Assembly: GCA_017544125.1 (NCBI GenBank)
Contig: JAFYET010000182.1
Location: 1 to 14,375, forward strand
Direction of reading: 5' to 3'
Length of the DNA stretch: 14,375 nt
Source of the DNA: Ruminococcus sp.
GTDB taxonomy: Bacteria > Bacillota > Clostridia > Oscillospirales > Ruminococcaceae
Shown: in pieces, positions 13,646-14,375 of the stretch
Layout of the letters: every line of letters starts with the position of its first letter
How positions within the stretch are numbered: the stretch's first letter is position 1
Position numbers and translations under genes: made by a program
Notes under the pieces: generated by a model
The model's database searches: none
What the model saw: the letters and a program-made list of their open reading frames with translations, nothing else
What the model was told of the DNA's origin: nothing

Positions 13646-14375
13646 TTATTGAGTATTCAAATATTTATTCTTATACTCTTCCCATTTTTCTCTGCCAGAT
13701 GGTGATATATCACCTGCAATATAATGAAATATTATTTCAATATAATGCTTTTTACCTTTTAAGAATGGCTTTTTTTGCATATTTCTATAAAAAGAGTTTA
13801 AATCAAAAATGTCATCGCTTTTTGATATATCGTATTCCCAACGCAAGTAAGATGAGGGAGCAAACTCTCTGTATTCTTCGTAATATTCGCTTTTTATTCT
13901 GTAGGAAGCAGGCCATCTATCCGGATCAGATGAATAGGAATCTACATAATCTGAAAAGCATTTATATAGATTGATCCCAAATTTATTATATGTTTCTTGT
14001 ATCCAAAGATCAATCTCATCTGTTATTCTTATGTTTTTAAACCATTTAGGAAAAATTGCCTCTTTTCGCTGATGTCCGATTAAAAACTTTTTGATCTTTT
14101 CTTGCGATCCATTAAGATAATTATACCTGTCTATTAGCTTGTAGTATATTTTGTAAGCCATAGCGTTGAACTCTTCATCCTCAGTATATAGAAAGAAGTA
14201 TGGGTCATCTATCTGATGAATTATTACCCTATCCAACCAGCAGCCGTATAAAATATTTAAGTTTACAAGCCAATCGATTACATCAGGAGAATGAGCACGT
14301 AATGCTCGTCTGTATTTCTCTGTTTTCTTAGTTCTGACAATGGTTTGTTCATCGGCTTCAGACAAATCAATATAG
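13646..14375 (-). CDS. AT-rich hypothetical protein, 5' end beyond the window
   Basis: At least 243 codons on the minus strand are open and the frame continues past the window edge: the codons before a possible TTG at 14365 read Y-I-D with no stop and no ribosome site, so the gene is probably partial at its start. I do not recognise a family. The visible part is rich in Tyr, Trp, Lys, Ile and Asp (for example DEIDLWIQETYNKFGINLYKCF and SEYYEEYREFAPSSYLRWEYD), with no membrane segment. Its base composition is distinctly more AT-rich than the genes at the left of the window, which fits recent acquisition. It lies immediately right of tRNA-end repeat (iii), as cargo of the next interval. The opposite-strand frame is shorter and less protein-like. 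Confidence 0.6.
   Translation of the reverse strand, partial: YIDLSEADEQTIVRTKKTEKYRRALRAHSPDVIDWLVNLNILYGCWLDRVIIHQIDDPYFFLYTEDEEFNAMAYKIYYKLIDRYNYLNGSQEKIKKFLIGHQRKEAIFPKWFKNIRITDEIDLWIQETYNKFGINLYKCFSDYVDSYSSDPDRWPASYRIKSEYYEEYREFAPSSYLRWEYDISKSDDIFDLNSFYRNMQKKPFLKGKKHYIEIIFHYIAGDISPSGREKWEEYKNKYLNTQ

Noticed and set aside
13579..13974. 131-residue plus-strand ORF
   Set aside because: Antisense to the longer 239-residue frame, with an unnatural composition rich in Tyr, Phe, Ile and Cys.
1..14375. CRISPR array, insertion-sequence transposase, diversity-generating retroelement or phage genes
   Set aside because: No regularly spaced repeats with unique spacers, and no transposase, reverse transcriptase, integrase or phage structural protein is encoded.

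Overview
The window looks like Oscillospiraceae DNA, most likely a Ruminococcus. This is inferred from a dockerin-type protein, c-di-GMP signalling proteins of the sort common in that group, dispersed GC-rich hairpin repeats, and Shine-Dalgarno plus sigma-A promoters of Firmicutes type. The genus is not proven from this sequence.

Left part (1-2360): a GC-rich multi-hairpin intergenic repeat, then a compact plus-strand operon from one strong promoter: a family 2 glycosyltransferase, a GNAT acetyltransferase and a YaiI/YqxD-family protein, closed by a GC-rich hairpin.

Middle (2385-5728, minus strand): a two-component/c-di-GMP operon made of a REC-GGDEF-EAL regulator, an Hpt phosphotransfer protein overlapping it, and the N-terminal stump of a membrane sensor. 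The stump stops matching its family after about 57 residues. Just past it lies a short protein related to the N terminus of a much larger protein elsewhere in the window. To the right is a badly deleted MATE transporter pseudogene with its promoter and terminator still present.

Right part (6038-14375): a secreted dockerin-containing protein, then a region that reads as a tandem set of tRNA-associated insertions. Two 23-bp direct repeats at 6879 and 13344 match tRNA positions 54-76 (T-loop to CCA) on the minus strand. A weaker third copy lies at 10134. Each is followed, in the minus-strand sense, by a terminator-like hairpin 9-10 nt away. The intervals are about 3.2 kb each and each holds one large charged, soluble, probably alpha-helical protein of unknown function (745 and 905 residues). 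The two proteins appear distantly related in their C-terminal parts. A third interval, running off the right edge, holds an AT-rich unknown gene.

The two large genes and the short related ORF at 2470-2802 each have a shared element about 45-62 bp upstream of the start codon: [T/C]A[T/C][G/A]CACC, 16-17 nt, then GGGTATTACTTAT or a close variant. A fourth copy lies just past the short ORF. The main candidate for something undescribed is this combination: a family of large helical proteins with a common upstream element, two of them in tandem between tRNA 3'-end repeats with no integrase in view.
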